Source of the DNA: Streblospio benedicti
Taxonomy: Eukaryota > Annelida > Polychaeta > Spionida > Spionidae
Assembly (NCBI GenBank): GCA_019095985.1
Contig: CM032659.1
Span: forward strand, 11,917,258 to 11,981,257
Length of the DNA: 64,000 nt
Direction of reading: 5' to 3'
Part shown: positions 61,901-64,000 of the stretch, piece after piece
Numbering within the stretch: position 1 is the stretch's first letter
Layout: each line of letters starts with the position of its first letter
Translations under genes and position numbers: made by a program
The notes under the pieces: generated by a model
What the model saw: the letters and a program-made list of their open reading frames with translations, nothing else
Told to the model about the DNA's origin: nothing
Database searches by the model: none

Positions 61901-64000
61901 CGGCATTGGCATTATTGTACTTGCAATTGGCCTCATTTGTATGCGAGGGTAAGTAGGCTGTAGATCACTGTATACATACAGTAGAACCTCTGTATTAAGA
62001 CCACTTAATTGTCTATTGTGTTAGTTTGCTTTTTCTTAAATTGATGGAAGATTTAATAACAGAGATTTTGGTCATGGACTGGGTAGACAATGTTGTTTGT
62101 GACGATTTTTTTCCCATCTGTGTATTGTCTTGACGAAAGATTTGTTAACTGGGTAAACGAGAGGAGAAAAAATATATACAGCAAGTAAATGACTTTGTTG
62201 TTAGTATAACGTAGGCTGTACTAACTAAATAGGGGCCTACCTTTTTTGCTTGTAAATATTCACGAATTAATTTGATCAGCAGTTCTTTTTAACAAAATGT
62301 GATTGGTTAGAGGTTATGATATCATAATGACAAGGCATTGGAAAATTATTATAGCCTTGGCCATAATCATCATTACAATTATTTATAATCACCGATTTTC
62401 TTATGATGTTGTGAGAAAGTTATAAAACCTCTCAGTTTGCTATTCAAGTGTACGAAAGTGTCCAAATAAGTGATTTGCCCCTACTATGTGACACAAACAA
62501 AAATACGACCATCCACAATGCGAGCTGTCCTTATTAGTATGGCATCCATATCAGTCTTTTTTATTCCCTACATAACGCGCCCTACATGATTCCAGGCGTC
62601 GATTTGGGAAGGCATCAAAGGCTCCCAAGCAGAAGCCGGTCCAGCCGGTGACCCCTACACAACACTTCAAGCCAGACCAGGCGCCGCTGCCCCCCCCCAG
62701 ACTATCTTATACAGGTAGGGGGGCTGGGCTCCTGCTCATACAAATCTATATTGTAGAGTCTGTTTAATAACACTGGAAGACAAATGTTTTTATGTGTTAA
62801 TTCACTGCACTGACCATTTGCTTGGGTACCTGAATTTTACATTTATTTTGAACTGGTAGCTGATATAAGTATTTGCAACGATTAACTGCACCTTATATGT
62901 ATGATTTATACTTTTCAATGAAGCTTTCATTCTGTGTGAGACACTTAATATAACAACCCTTTCTAATCCCCTCATAATTATTTGGTCATTTATCATCTAC
63001 ACGCGTCTAATGGACCCATTCCACCCTTCAGGATGACAGTTGTAGCGGGGTGGTGGTGGAGAATGAGTATGCGTATATAGAGGAGATGCCGCCACCCCCG
63101 CCGTCACCCTCTCCCCCACCTCCTGCTCCCCTTGGGGCAACAGCGTCACCAGAACATGGGTCAAACAAGGAGAACCAGCAGGGCGCCTTGAGGTGCTTCA
63201 TTTTCTTGCTTTATTCAAACCCTTTAGTTCTGGCATGCTATTGCTGCATAGACTGAAGCTTAAAATAAACAAAAAATTGAGCAGTATGTCATTTTATTGC
63301 CCTAACACATTGCGTGTAAAACAAGTGTCCATTGCAATATGTTCCAGCCTATTTTAGACTTTATTAGTCTGTAATAGTAGCAATGATTACTACGATAGCT
63401 AGTAAGGTGTTCATCAATAAGAGAGAGACTTTAGAATATGTTTAGCTCTTATTCACACCAGATACACGTTTTTCTACTAAAATGGTAACATTCATCTTTT
63501 ATTTAAAGATAATACAACCCAATATTTTCATTCCTTAATTCTTGTGGCATCAGGTTAAAAATCGGGTTAAACATGAAGCAATGGTAAATTGTCGCCAAAC
63601 GAGCTACTAGATTACAAACACTATTGATCTAAACTTAATCCTAAATTATTTCTTACTGCATTTCAGATCCGGACTCTCTGGCTCTCAGGATAAGCTAGAC
63701 GAATCCCAAGACCCCAGTGCCTTCCCCTTCCCCCCGCCCCCGCCAGAGGTCCTCAGCAACCACGTCGCTCTCAACAATGACCCGCCAGGAGAGCACCAGG
63801 ACCCTGGGGGTCATCATCAATCCATTGACCCCGGTCATCATCATCATCATCACCACCATCCCCTTGAGCCCGGCTATCACCCTGGGGCAGCACCTGGAAG
63901 GCAACCAGGGGAGTTCCACGTGGCTGACGTTGCCCCTTACGCCGTGAGGTTCAGCAGCAACAGCAACAGCAACAGTCCCGCTCACCACTTTGTGTTGGCC
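7870..64000 (+). CDS. SUEL-lectin / CUB-like / Sushi-like single-pass membrane protein, whole gene span (12 exons seen, 3' end open)
   Basis: Twelve exons join to about 559 residues, and the frame is still open at the window edge. Order: signal peptide (1-20), SUEL lectin domain with eight cysteines (24-119), CUB-like region with CPWMIQARPGQRVNITLVDF at its core (120-254), Sushi-like module with four cysteines (255-307), short stalk, one transmembrane helix (about 329-353), and a cytoplasmic tail rich in Pro and His. SUEL domains bind galactose or rhamnose, so the protein is probably a cell-surface receptor or adhesion molecule; the ligand is unknown. Domain modules are bounded by phase-1 introns, as in shuffled extracellular proteins. 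The architecture resembles a conserved uncharacterised invertebrate family that I recall from insects and molluscs. It differs from EVA-1, which has two SUEL domains. Exon 1 to exon 2 spans 44 kb. The frame fails only at exon 10/11 (see that entry). Confidence 0.85.
9163..9300. mobile_element. MITE, TIR GGCAGATCCAG (copy 2, inverted relative to copy 1)
   Basis: It begins GGCAGATCCAGG and ends CTGGATCTGCC, with long G tracts inside. Compared with 219-362, the internal order is reversed and the flanking CATAG/CAAT trinucleotides match in the opposite orientation, so the two are copies of one family. The frame predicted at 9261-9578 starts inside this element and is not a gene. Confidence 0.75.
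10845..10910. mobile_element. MITE fragment, one end only
   Basis: CATAGGCAGATCCAG followed by a GGCCCCTCCTT.CCTTTTACACC-like stretch matches the left half of the element at 219-362. No matching right end is visible, so the copy is truncated. Confidence 0.5.
11269..11394 (+). repeat. 42-bp tandem repeat, three units
   Basis: Units start at 11269, 11311 and 11353 with GGGTCTTTTCTATG. They are nearly identical. Because 42 is a multiple of three, the frame stays open and gives a 14-residue peptide repeat. A degenerate further unit may lie near 11485-11530. No protein domain is recognised, so I treat this as a minisatellite. Confidence 0.85.
11672..11790. repeat. Near-perfect 119-bp palindrome
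   Basis: CTGCATCATGGGAGGGTGC at the left pairs with its reverse complement at 11772-11790. Further in, CAAACACTA pairs with TAGTGTTTG around a loop near 11735. The few mismatches suggest a young foldback or MITE. It could extrude as a cruciform. Confidence 0.8.
12577..12970 (-). mobile_element. LINE 3' fragment (reverse-transcriptase C-terminal region and tail)
   Basis: The minus-strand frame reads KSAYNRVFKNFLHIDRNG, then SQYNVKSFNEI and IYGFRQLIQKSNNILIR. This matches the region downstream of the RT catalytic core in many invertebrate non-LTR retrotransposons (family knowledge). The frame ends near 12600 and is followed on the minus strand by three ATCGTT-type hexamers (12577-12597), which fits a LINE tail built of short tandem units. 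The catalytic core is absent, so this is a 5'-truncated dead copy. Frame 12345-12599 beside it is not supported as coding. Confidence 0.65.
13262..13315 (+). repeat. G-rich tract, possible quadruplex
   Basis: Runs of three to five Gs separated by single bases (GGTGGGGGTGGGGGTGGG) lie on the plus strand. Confidence 0.5.
13800..14420. other. GC-richer block, possible regulatory sequence
   Basis: The block contains two inverted CCAAT boxes (ATTGG near 13850-13880), a (GGC)n tract near 14360-14400 and forkhead-like GTAAACA near 14345. Open frames here follow the composition and show no domain. It could be a conserved non-coding element or an unannotated promoter. The sequence alone does not decide. 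Confidence 0.2.
16688..16890 (-). mobile_element. Penelope-like element fragment: GIY-YIG endonuclease
   Basis: The minus-strand frame includes TYIGLTERTFKTRFSHHKQS and then LSKHIRKSKSD. The Y-I-G-L-T, R-F-x-x-H and L-S-K-H-I spacing is that of the C-terminal GIY-YIG endonuclease of Penelope-like retroelements (family knowledge). About 65 residues of the domain are kept; no reverse transcriptase is seen beside it. The copy is therefore truncated at both ends. Confidence 0.75.
17462..17496. repeat. 11-bp tandem repeat, three units (ACATATCATTA)
   Basis: Three identical consecutive units are followed by CTCGTACC. Confidence 0.9.
18525..18740. other. GC-rich block, possible regulatory sequence
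   Basis: A GC-rich island stands in AT-rich intron. It contains repeated CCCAAGGG(A/G)C-like pieces, then TTTATGG and GGATTA motifs near 18722-18732 that resemble homeodomain sites. Two frames overlap here (18448-18717 and 18531-18734) without recognisable domains. A CpG-rich enhancer or a decayed exon are both possible. Confidence 0.2.
21651..21692. repeat. Alternating purine-pyrimidine (GT/GC)n tract
   Basis: About 40 bases alternate strictly between GT and GC dinucleotides, including several CGCG steps. Such tracts readily adopt Z-DNA. Confidence 0.85.
22715..22930. other. GC-richer block, possible regulatory sequence
   Basis: The block is non-repetitive and denser in GC than its surroundings. 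It includes a GATA site (TTATCTG near 22810), repeated GATGAGGACAG-like pieces near 22862-22890, and no open frame of note. It is listed only as a candidate conserved non-coding element. Confidence 0.2.
23768..23812 (+). repeat. G-tract cluster, strong quadruplex candidate
   Basis: At least six runs of four or five Gs separated by one or two bases (GGGGTGGGGGTGGGGCGGGG and onward) lie on the coding strand of the host transcript. Confidence 0.8.
25785..25862 (-). repeat. tRNA-derived SINE head
   Basis: The minus strand reads TGACCGAGTGGATAG (A-box type) and, 33-43 bases later, GGTTCGATTCC (B box). Spacing and boxes are those of a Ser/Leu-type tRNA promoter. The acceptor and T stems do not pair properly, so it is not a working tRNA gene. 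Confidence 0.6.
26902..28080 (-). pseudogene. Eroded member of a multi-copy invertebrate protein family
   Basis: Two minus-strand frames look truly coding. The upstream one (27652-28071) has LGDMVEGSGLDTAWVEANIY and GKHYKRAIECHIITLEAL. The downstream one (26902-27387) has LLARLLIIARSSRDVDLKD and ends in an acidic tail. I recall such blocks from a large uncharacterised family that is repeated many times in cnidarian and other marine-invertebrate genomes and often ends in a Cys-rich CXC region. A fragment like that end lies at 29712-29972. The copy is broken in about two places and lacks both ends. Function is unknown. The high copy number (recollection, not measured) suggests a mobile or hitch-hiking gene. 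It lies antisense inside intron 1 of the lectin gene. Confidence 0.55.
28123..29303 (+). mobile_element. LINE reverse transcriptase, 5'-truncated copy
   Basis: The frame 28123-28974 starts close to the usual RT onset and reads GNYRGLKL, QFGFMPGRGTTGAIF, FVDLEKAFDHVP, HQGSVLSPLLF and LLYADDLVI, so the YADD catalytic box is kept. After the RT core comes a PHD-like cysteine/histidine cluster (CAVC...CWVHKKC...CPRC), a known feature of this LINE group. A stop at 28972-28974 ends the frame. The thumb and tail continue in another frame to 29303 (SEFCYLGDMLSSSGDCELAS, RGRVYSTCVRSVMLHGS). A few residues are missing before GKTKCMISG. The endonuclease half is absent. It sits between two fragments of the CXC-type family. 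Confidence 0.85.
29304..29711. other. Spacer with hairpin and alternating GT/GC tract
   Basis: ACCCGATACAG at 29517-29527 pairs perfectly with CTGTATCGGGT at 29546-29556. The stretch 29612-29682 alternates purines and pyrimidines. The minus frame at 29300-29566 has no recognisable domain. Confidence 0.5.
29712..29972 (+). pseudogene. Fragment: CXC (tesmin/TSO1-like) cysteine-rich C-terminus of a multi-copy family
   Basis: An 86-residue frame reads LPSPYNYGWKAENGTTLPVQ, then MTKEPAPKSILEFVYC and RCSCKQSNLSCTDVCRC. LPSP-x-GW, an APKSILE segment and a CXC-like cysteine cluster mark the C-terminal end of the same multi-copy family suspected at 26902-28080 (recalled family knowledge). CXC motifs bind zinc and, in tesmin/TSO1 proteins, DNA. 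The fragment is on the opposite strand to its presumed partner and the middle of the protein is missing, so it is a dead piece of a rearranged or separate copy. Confidence 0.6.
30335..30348 (+). promoter_or_regulatory. RFX X-box match 1
   Basis: GTTGCCATAGAAAC fits the X-box consensus GTHNYYATRRNAAC at every position. It lies in the first copy of the 134-bp direct repeat. Confidence 0.45.
30469..30482 (+). promoter_or_regulatory. RFX X-box match 2
   Basis: GTTACCATAGAAAC fits the same consensus. It lies in the second copy of the direct repeat, 134 bp after match 1. Confidence 0.45.
30824..30837 (+). promoter_or_regulatory. RFX X-box match 3
   Basis: GTTACCATGGAAAC is the palindromic-core form of the X-box. 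It lies outside the two direct repeats, about 840 bp from the 3' end of the zinc-finger reading frame. Confidence 0.45.
31237..31242 (-). terminator. Possible polyadenylation signal of the zinc-finger gene
   Basis: AATAAA on the minus strand lies about 430 bp past the zinc-finger stop codon. Others may exist; this one is in a plausible place. Confidence 0.3.
31613..31710 (+). pseudogene. Inverted partial copy of the second zinc finger
   Basis: Plus-strand sequence near 31617-31665 reads RCIYCQANFE, and near 31675-31700 reads QLEMHIVS. These match RCIYCCANFE and QLEVHIVQ of the minus-strand gene. The copy lies tail to tail with the gene's own finger (31711-31795), with about 30 extra bases in the middle. 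It has no first finger and no open frame through its length. Confidence 0.6.
31674..32560 (-). CDS. C2H2 zinc-finger protein nested antisense in intron 1
   Basis: The start is taken at ATG 32560 (MVVKAEQERVKALI); the longer frame needs a non-ATG start. A compact N-terminal region (LCKNSLNYTKELCIEGL, then DQDEVFLINIKEI) is followed by an acidic stretch and a basic KMKRRKK nuclear signal. After a Gln/Ser-rich linker come finger 1 (CPYC...HLKASH) and an unusual finger 2 (CIYC...H). The N-terminal block looks like a conserved domain but I cannot name it. The frame slips by one base in an A-rich run near 32305-32325: reading on with one extra A gives a continuous basic stretch into SSNIESDNVVVVNGE. 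That may be an assembly error, a true allele or a pseudogene. No intron is visible. Finger 2 ends inside an inverted repeat, so the C-terminus may be altered. Confidence 0.7.
32587..33304. repeat. 364-bp tandem duplication, two units
   Basis: The unit beginning TACCGATTCTTCAATGCG starts at 32587 and again at 32951. The two copies align throughout with scattered substitutions and small indels. The repeat starts 27 bp upstream of the zinc-finger ATG, so it duplicates that gene's 5' flank or untranslated leader. Confidence 0.9.
33506..33531. repeat. (AGTTC)n microsatellite
   Basis: Five perfect AGTTC pentamers in a row. Confidence 0.9.
33909..34585. mobile_element. TIR element, ends CCTGGGGTCGGGCTTATAAA
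   Basis: The left end CCTGGGGTCGGGCTTATAAA pairs with the right end TTTATAAGCCCGACCCCTGG with about one mismatch. Subterminal CGACG and CTTATAA motifs recur inside on both sides. At 677 bp it has no transposase; the minus frame 33815-34165 shows no domain. A single related end (CCAGGGGCCTGTTGCATAAA) lies near 33311. It is a non-autonomous DNA transposon. Confidence 0.7.
34618..34648. repeat. (GT)n followed by G tract
   Basis: Ten GT dinucleotides run into nine or more Gs. The same GT-then-G pattern recurs at 40738-40759, 45102-45121 and 48031-48057. Confidence 0.9.
35470..35520. repeat. (GTAC)n/(GTAA)n simple repeat
   Basis: GTAC tetramers grade into GTAA tetramers and end AATAAAGCTTTATT. 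The pattern resembles the tail of an old retroposon. Confidence 0.85.
35875..36180. repeat. TTG/GTC-rich low-complexity tract
   Basis: Degenerate TTG and GTCATC trinucleotides fill 300 bp. They create a long poly-Val/Leu frame on the plus strand and a poly-Thr frame on the minus strand; neither is a gene. Confidence 0.85.
37080..37310. promoter_or_regulatory. Candidate enhancer: clustered homeodomain and GATA sites
   Basis: GTTAATTA occurs at 37143, 37156 and 37184, and GATTAT (reverse ATAATC, an Otx-type site) at 37210, 37221 and 37230. All six fall within 93 bp. AGATAA (37108) and TTATCT are GATA sites. The block is non-repetitive, GC-richer than its flanks and has no open frame. It fits a homeodomain-bound enhancer in a long first intron. 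This is inference from motif density. Confidence 0.35.
39648..39787. mobile_element. MITE, TIR GGCAGATCCAG (copy 3)
   Basis: It begins GGCAGATCCAGG, then has a 13-G run, and ends CCTGGATCTGC. It has the same ends and length as copies 1 and 2, but the middle has diverged. Confidence 0.7.
42427..43149. mobile_element. TIR element, ends ATTCTTCA...TTGCGCA
   Basis: The left end reads ATTCTTCAGTTCCCAATTGC and the right end is its complement with a few changes. GTTGCGCA and TACTTCCGG/CCGGAAGTA also pair further in. Inside are two diverged direct repeats of period about 183 bp, sharing CTTCGTCAATTT and ATGCTAACTAAAA. At 723 bp it is non-coding and non-autonomous. Confidence 0.7.
43452..45081. repeat. 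Tandem-repeat monomer A, interrupted by an inverted junction copy
   Basis: The monomer starts GGTCTAAAGGATTTCAAAG and ends GAGAGTCTAAA. It aligns along its length with monomer B (46408-47385), except for a 463-bp piece at 44129-44591 and an extra stretch of about 86 bp at 44844-44929. The 463-bp piece is the reverse complement of a monomer end joined to a monomer start. Confidence 0.75.
44129..44591. mobile_element. Inverted monomer-junction insert between 12-bp direct repeats
   Basis: The direct repeats ACTCAAATATAC at 44117-44128 and 44592-44603 bound the insert. Monomer B has a single related site (ACTCGAACATT) with no insert. The left part of the insert is the reverse complement of 43452-43720, and the right part that of 44860-45060. 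It looks like an insertion with target-site duplication. Confidence 0.65.
45082..46407. mobile_element. 1.3-kb TIR element inserted at the monomer A/B junction
   Basis: The left end GGCTGAGTCATTATTTAAG pairs exactly with the right end CTTAAATAATGACTCAGCC. Next to both ends are C- or G-rich minisatellites with CA/TG runs; three units of about 32 bp containing GGGTTTGCAAATCAAA lie at about 45180-45270. The centre (about 45470-46110) is unique and carries an 87-codon minus frame (45707-45970). No transposase is recognised. Confidence 0.65.
45707..45970 (-). CDS. Unknown 87-codon frame inside the TIR element
   Basis: The frame has balanced composition, with DFSDWIESFSLSNKCLPQEF and DMRGLMLLIEFRVFDNSSSA, and looks more like protein than chance. 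I do not recognise it. It could be a captured host exon or a remnant of an element gene. It is flanked by low-complexity tracts that cannot code. Confidence 0.25.
   Translation of the reverse strand: MLIFATMLLTEDFSDWIESFSLSNKCLPQEFVLLKNISKLTCHDMRGLMLLIEFRVFDNSSSALTLEQLSEPLQATYEMEYETLYQN
46408..47385. repeat. Tandem-repeat monomer B (uninterrupted)
   Basis: It begins CTAGGATTTCAAAGATTG and follows monomer A through shared blocks such as GTGATTAAAACATTTCTCAC and CATATTCTAAAAGA, ending near AATAATCTCAATT. It lacks both extra pieces present in monomer A, so it shows the older arrangement. It is non-coding. Confidence 0.75.
47988..48247. mobile_element. 260-bp MITE with G-rich ends
   Basis: The left end GGGACGATCATAAATAATGA pairs with the right end TCGTTATTTATGATCGTTCC, and pairing continues through GGGGTGTCGTCCA/TGGACGACCCC. 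It includes two GT-then-G tracts. There is no coding. Confidence 0.75.
48467..48832. repeat. Tandem duplication, units of about 222 and 145 bp
   Basis: CCCGTCGTCTGCCTGCTCCA starts both units (48467 and 48688), and both end with TTGGTCAA(C/T)GCAGCCACATCC. The first unit has an extra 64 bp bounded by ACATGTTG direct repeats, plus several small extra pieces. The minus frame 48353-48550 is not supported. Confidence 0.8.
48833..50120. other. Intron sequence without recognised gene
   Basis: A CTT-rich low-complexity tract lies at 49508-49580. The rest is AT-rich and shows no domain or repeat that I can support. Confidence 0.5.
50140..50430. other. GC-richer block with TATA-like motif
   Basis: This non-repetitive block 1.7 kb before exon 2 has TTTATGGCGCTATAAAC, a Hox-like motif, near 50276 and CTATATAAAT near 50416. 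It could be an internal promoter giving a transcript that lacks exon 1, or an enhancer. The frame 50083-50406 has no domain. Confidence 0.2.
51358..51568 (+). repeat. 211-bp direct repeat, copy 1 (upstream of exon 2)
   Basis: It starts CACGCCATATTGCACAAAG and ends with CTCTGTCTCAGAGACCAC. The second copy lies 1406 bp downstream, beyond exon 2. Its end resembles the exon 3 splice acceptor. Confidence 0.85.
52127..52244 (+). CDS. Lectin gene exon 2: first half of SUEL lectin domain
   Basis: Acceptor TTGCTTGCAG, donor GTAGGG; phase 1 in, phase 2 out. It encodes ALVEYCETEIFSAECPPGH and then AFYGRMALGRCVD. The YGR motif after the second cysteine is the sugar-binding signature of SUEL/rhamnose-binding lectins. 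Confidence 0.9.
52274..52455. mobile_element. MITE, TIR CAGTARAACCTC flanked by TA
   Basis: TACAGTAAAACCTCC at the left pairs with GAGGTTCTACTGTA at the right, and TA lies at both borders as in Tc1/mariner target sites. Internal CTATTGAGACCACC motifs repeat. Related ends are seen near 61978 and in degenerate form elsewhere (for example 37480 and 47675). Confidence 0.7.
52764..52976 (+). repeat. 211-bp direct repeat, copy 2 (before exon 3)
   Basis: This copy of 51358-51568 has scattered changes. Its last part begins the 50-bp tandem repeat that leads into the exon 3 acceptor. Confidence 0.85.
52934..53060 (+). repeat. 50-bp tandem repeat spanning the exon 3 acceptor
   Basis: CTCTGT(C/T)TCAG recurs with its AG at 52947, 52997 and 53047, exactly 50 bp apart. 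Each is followed by (A/G)GACYAC. Only the last continues into coding sequence. The first two are decoy acceptors; using either would shift the frame (50 is not a multiple of three). Confidence 0.8.
53048..53217 (+). CDS. Lectin gene exon 3: second half of SUEL lectin domain
   Basis: Acceptor CTGTTTCAG, donor GTACTG; phase 2 in, phase 1 out. It encodes YGHIGCQHNVLHLADRWCSG and ends AYVCVK. With exon 2 it completes the eight cysteines usual for this lectin fold. The pair forms a 1-1 phase module. Confidence 0.9.
53586..53726 (+). CDS. Lectin gene exon 4: start of CUB-like region
   Basis: Acceptor CCACCCCAG, donor GTTAGT; phase 1 both sides. It encodes VEFADGQSCQPSSFVLPSAS and ends ADCPWMIQARPG, the C-x-W-x-I pattern typical of CUB strands. 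Confidence 0.88.
53931..54071 (-). mobile_element. tRNA-derived SINE, minus copy
   Basis: On the minus strand it carries GTGGCTAGTCGCTTCGC, then a B box GGTTCAAACCC, then the CCGTCCAGGCCAAGTCAAGG body and a GGTTCTGAATGTAC tail. It matches the plus copy at 54230-54372 in inverted orientation. Confidence 0.7.
54230..54372 (+). mobile_element. tRNA-derived SINE, plus copy
   Basis: GTGGTTAGTCGCTTCTCGG (A-box region) and GGGTTCAAACCCC (B box) are followed by the same body and tail as the minus copy. A 29-bp direct repeat (53887-53915 and 54201-54229) lies just before each copy. Confidence 0.7.
54870..54968 (+). CDS. Lectin gene exon 5: CUB-like region
   Basis: Acceptor TGTTGGCAG, donor GTACGT; phase 1 both sides. 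It encodes QRVNITLVDFARRS and EYEICHVYA. It runs straight on from the exon 4 CUB pattern. Confidence 0.9.
54969..59205 (+). other. Intron 5 (4.2 kb), no gene recognised
   Basis: It contains a GC-rich block with CAGCTG E-boxes at about 58330-58500 (possible regulatory element), a GGCCGGCC-rich patch near 57670, and otherwise AT-rich sequence without recognised repeats or domains. Confidence 0.5.
59206..59370 (+). CDS. Lectin gene exon 6: end of CUB-like region
   Basis: Acceptor CACTTGCAG, donor GTGAGG; phase 1 both sides. It encodes VVRERGRTRGVTICGGADRE and ends EYFLLQYE. Paired cysteines and the closing FLLQYE strand fit a CUB-type jelly roll. Confidence 0.9.
59492..59512. repeat. (TA)n microsatellite
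   Basis: About ten TA dinucleotides. Confidence 0.9.
59782..59940 (+). CDS. Lectin gene exon 7: Sushi-like module
   Basis: Acceptor TTGTGACAG, donor GTGAGA; phase 1 both sides. It encodes SGCEDPPELTVLSREGDSVL, then VSCPDG and WRLHCNSRGEWEGAGANC. Four cysteines and the W-x-L-x-C, G-x-W-x-G pattern are those of a Sushi/CCP module. Confidence 0.9.
60285..60473 (+). other. Serial hairpin block in intron 7: candidate structured RNA or element
   Basis: Six perfect stems follow one another: AGTTACGTC/GACGTAACT (60285-60307), GGTACG/CGTACC (60335-60352), TGGGACA/TGTCCCA (60367-60390, extended outward by TGTTG/CAACA), GACGG/CCGTC (60399-60413), AAGTTGT/ACAACTT (60427-60444) and CCCCGAATCT/AGATTCGGGG (60451-60473). 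Loops are 3-10 bases. CGTAACTA/TAGTTACG (60301-60321) competes with the first stem. Nothing here codes. It may be a transposon of unusual design or a structured intronic RNA. Confidence 0.6.
61361..61420 (+). CDS. Lectin gene exon 8: juxtamembrane stalk
   Basis: Acceptor CTGTTTCAG, donor GTAGGT; phase 1 both sides. It encodes 20 residues, PEPSPSLGELMWSSVLIPF, with no cysteine. It can be skipped without losing frame. Confidence 0.8.
61867..61948 (+). CDS. Lectin gene exon 9: transmembrane helix
   Basis: Acceptor TTTTGCAG, donor GTAAGT; phase 1 in, phase 2 out. It encodes about 25 hydrophobic residues (VSLVIVIAIAIGIGIIV and on) followed by CMRG, a type I stop-transfer signal. Confidence 0.9.
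62596..62714 (+). CDS. Lectin gene exon 10: basic cytoplasmic segment
   Basis: Acceptor GATTCCAG, donor GTAGGG; phase 2 in. It encodes RRFGKASKAPKQKPVQPV and then a Pro-rich end. As written it leaves in phase 1, but exon 11 needs phase 0. A nine-C run at 62689-62698 lies in the exon. With eight Cs the end would read PPPDYLIQ and join exon 11 in frame. A skipped small exon is the other explanation. Confidence 0.75.
63032..63192 (+). CDS. Lectin gene exon 11: Pro-rich cytoplasmic tail
   Basis: Acceptor CCCTTCAG, donor GTGCTT; phase 2 out. It encodes DDSCSGVVVENEYAYIEE and then a run of Pro/Ser (PPPPPSPSPPPPAPLG). ENEYAYIEE holds two tyrosines in acidic context, possible phosphorylation sites; the Pro run could bind SH3 or EVH1 domains. 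The frame is fixed by the clean join to exon 12. Confidence 0.85.
63667..64000 (+). CDS. Lectin gene exon 12 (open at window end): His/Pro-rich tail
   Basis: Acceptor GCATTTCAG; phase 2 in. It encodes SGLSGSQDKLDESQDPSAFP, a Pro run, eight consecutive His, then PYAVRFSSNSNSNS and PAHHFVLA. No stop before 64000, so the protein continues. The low-complexity tail looks disordered. Confidence 0.85.

Overview
This window looks like nuclear DNA from an invertebrate animal, most likely marine. It is AT-rich, with a spliced gene, long introns full of decayed transposons, and LINE, Penelope-like, tRNA-SINE and MITE debris of the kinds seen in lancelets, hemichordates, molluscs and cnidarians. I cannot fix the phylum from the sequence alone. 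There is no operon structure, CRISPR array or bacterial gene.

One host gene dominates. Exon 1 (7870-7939) encodes a signal peptide and ends in phase 1. After a 44-kb intron, eleven more exons (52127 to past 64000) encode a SUEL/rhamnose-binding lectin domain, a CUB-like region, a Sushi-like module, one transmembrane helix and a long proline- and histidine-rich cytoplasmic tail that runs off the window. All splice junctions keep frame except exon 10 to 11, where a nine-C run makes the assembly or allele suspect. A possible last exon of another gene lies at 406-711.

The large intron holds: small TIR elements and hairpins (9-12 kb); a LINE 3' fragment (12.6-13.0 kb); a Penelope-like GIY-YIG fragment (16.7-16.9 kb); an eroded multi-copy protein gene on the minus strand (26.9-28.1 kb), next to a LINE reverse transcriptase (28.1-29.3 kb) and a plus-strand cysteine-rich CXC fragment probably from the same multi-copy family (29.7-30.0 kb); three RFX X-box matches (30.3-30.8 kb); a nested minus-strand C2H2 zinc-finger gene (31.7-32.6 kb) whose 3' end abuts an inverted copy of its second finger and whose 5' side carries a 364-bp tandem duplication; TIR elements at 33.9-34.6 and 42.4-43.1 kb; and a composite tandem-repeat structure at 43.4-47.4 kb.

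The most unusual structures are: the 43.4-47.4 kb array, which has a head-to-tail monomer junction reinserted in inverse orientation between 12-bp direct repeats; the 50-bp tandem repeat that copies the exon 3 splice acceptor; and a run of six perfect stem-loops in 190 bp of intron 7 (60285-60473). I do not claim a proven new system. These are the places to look.
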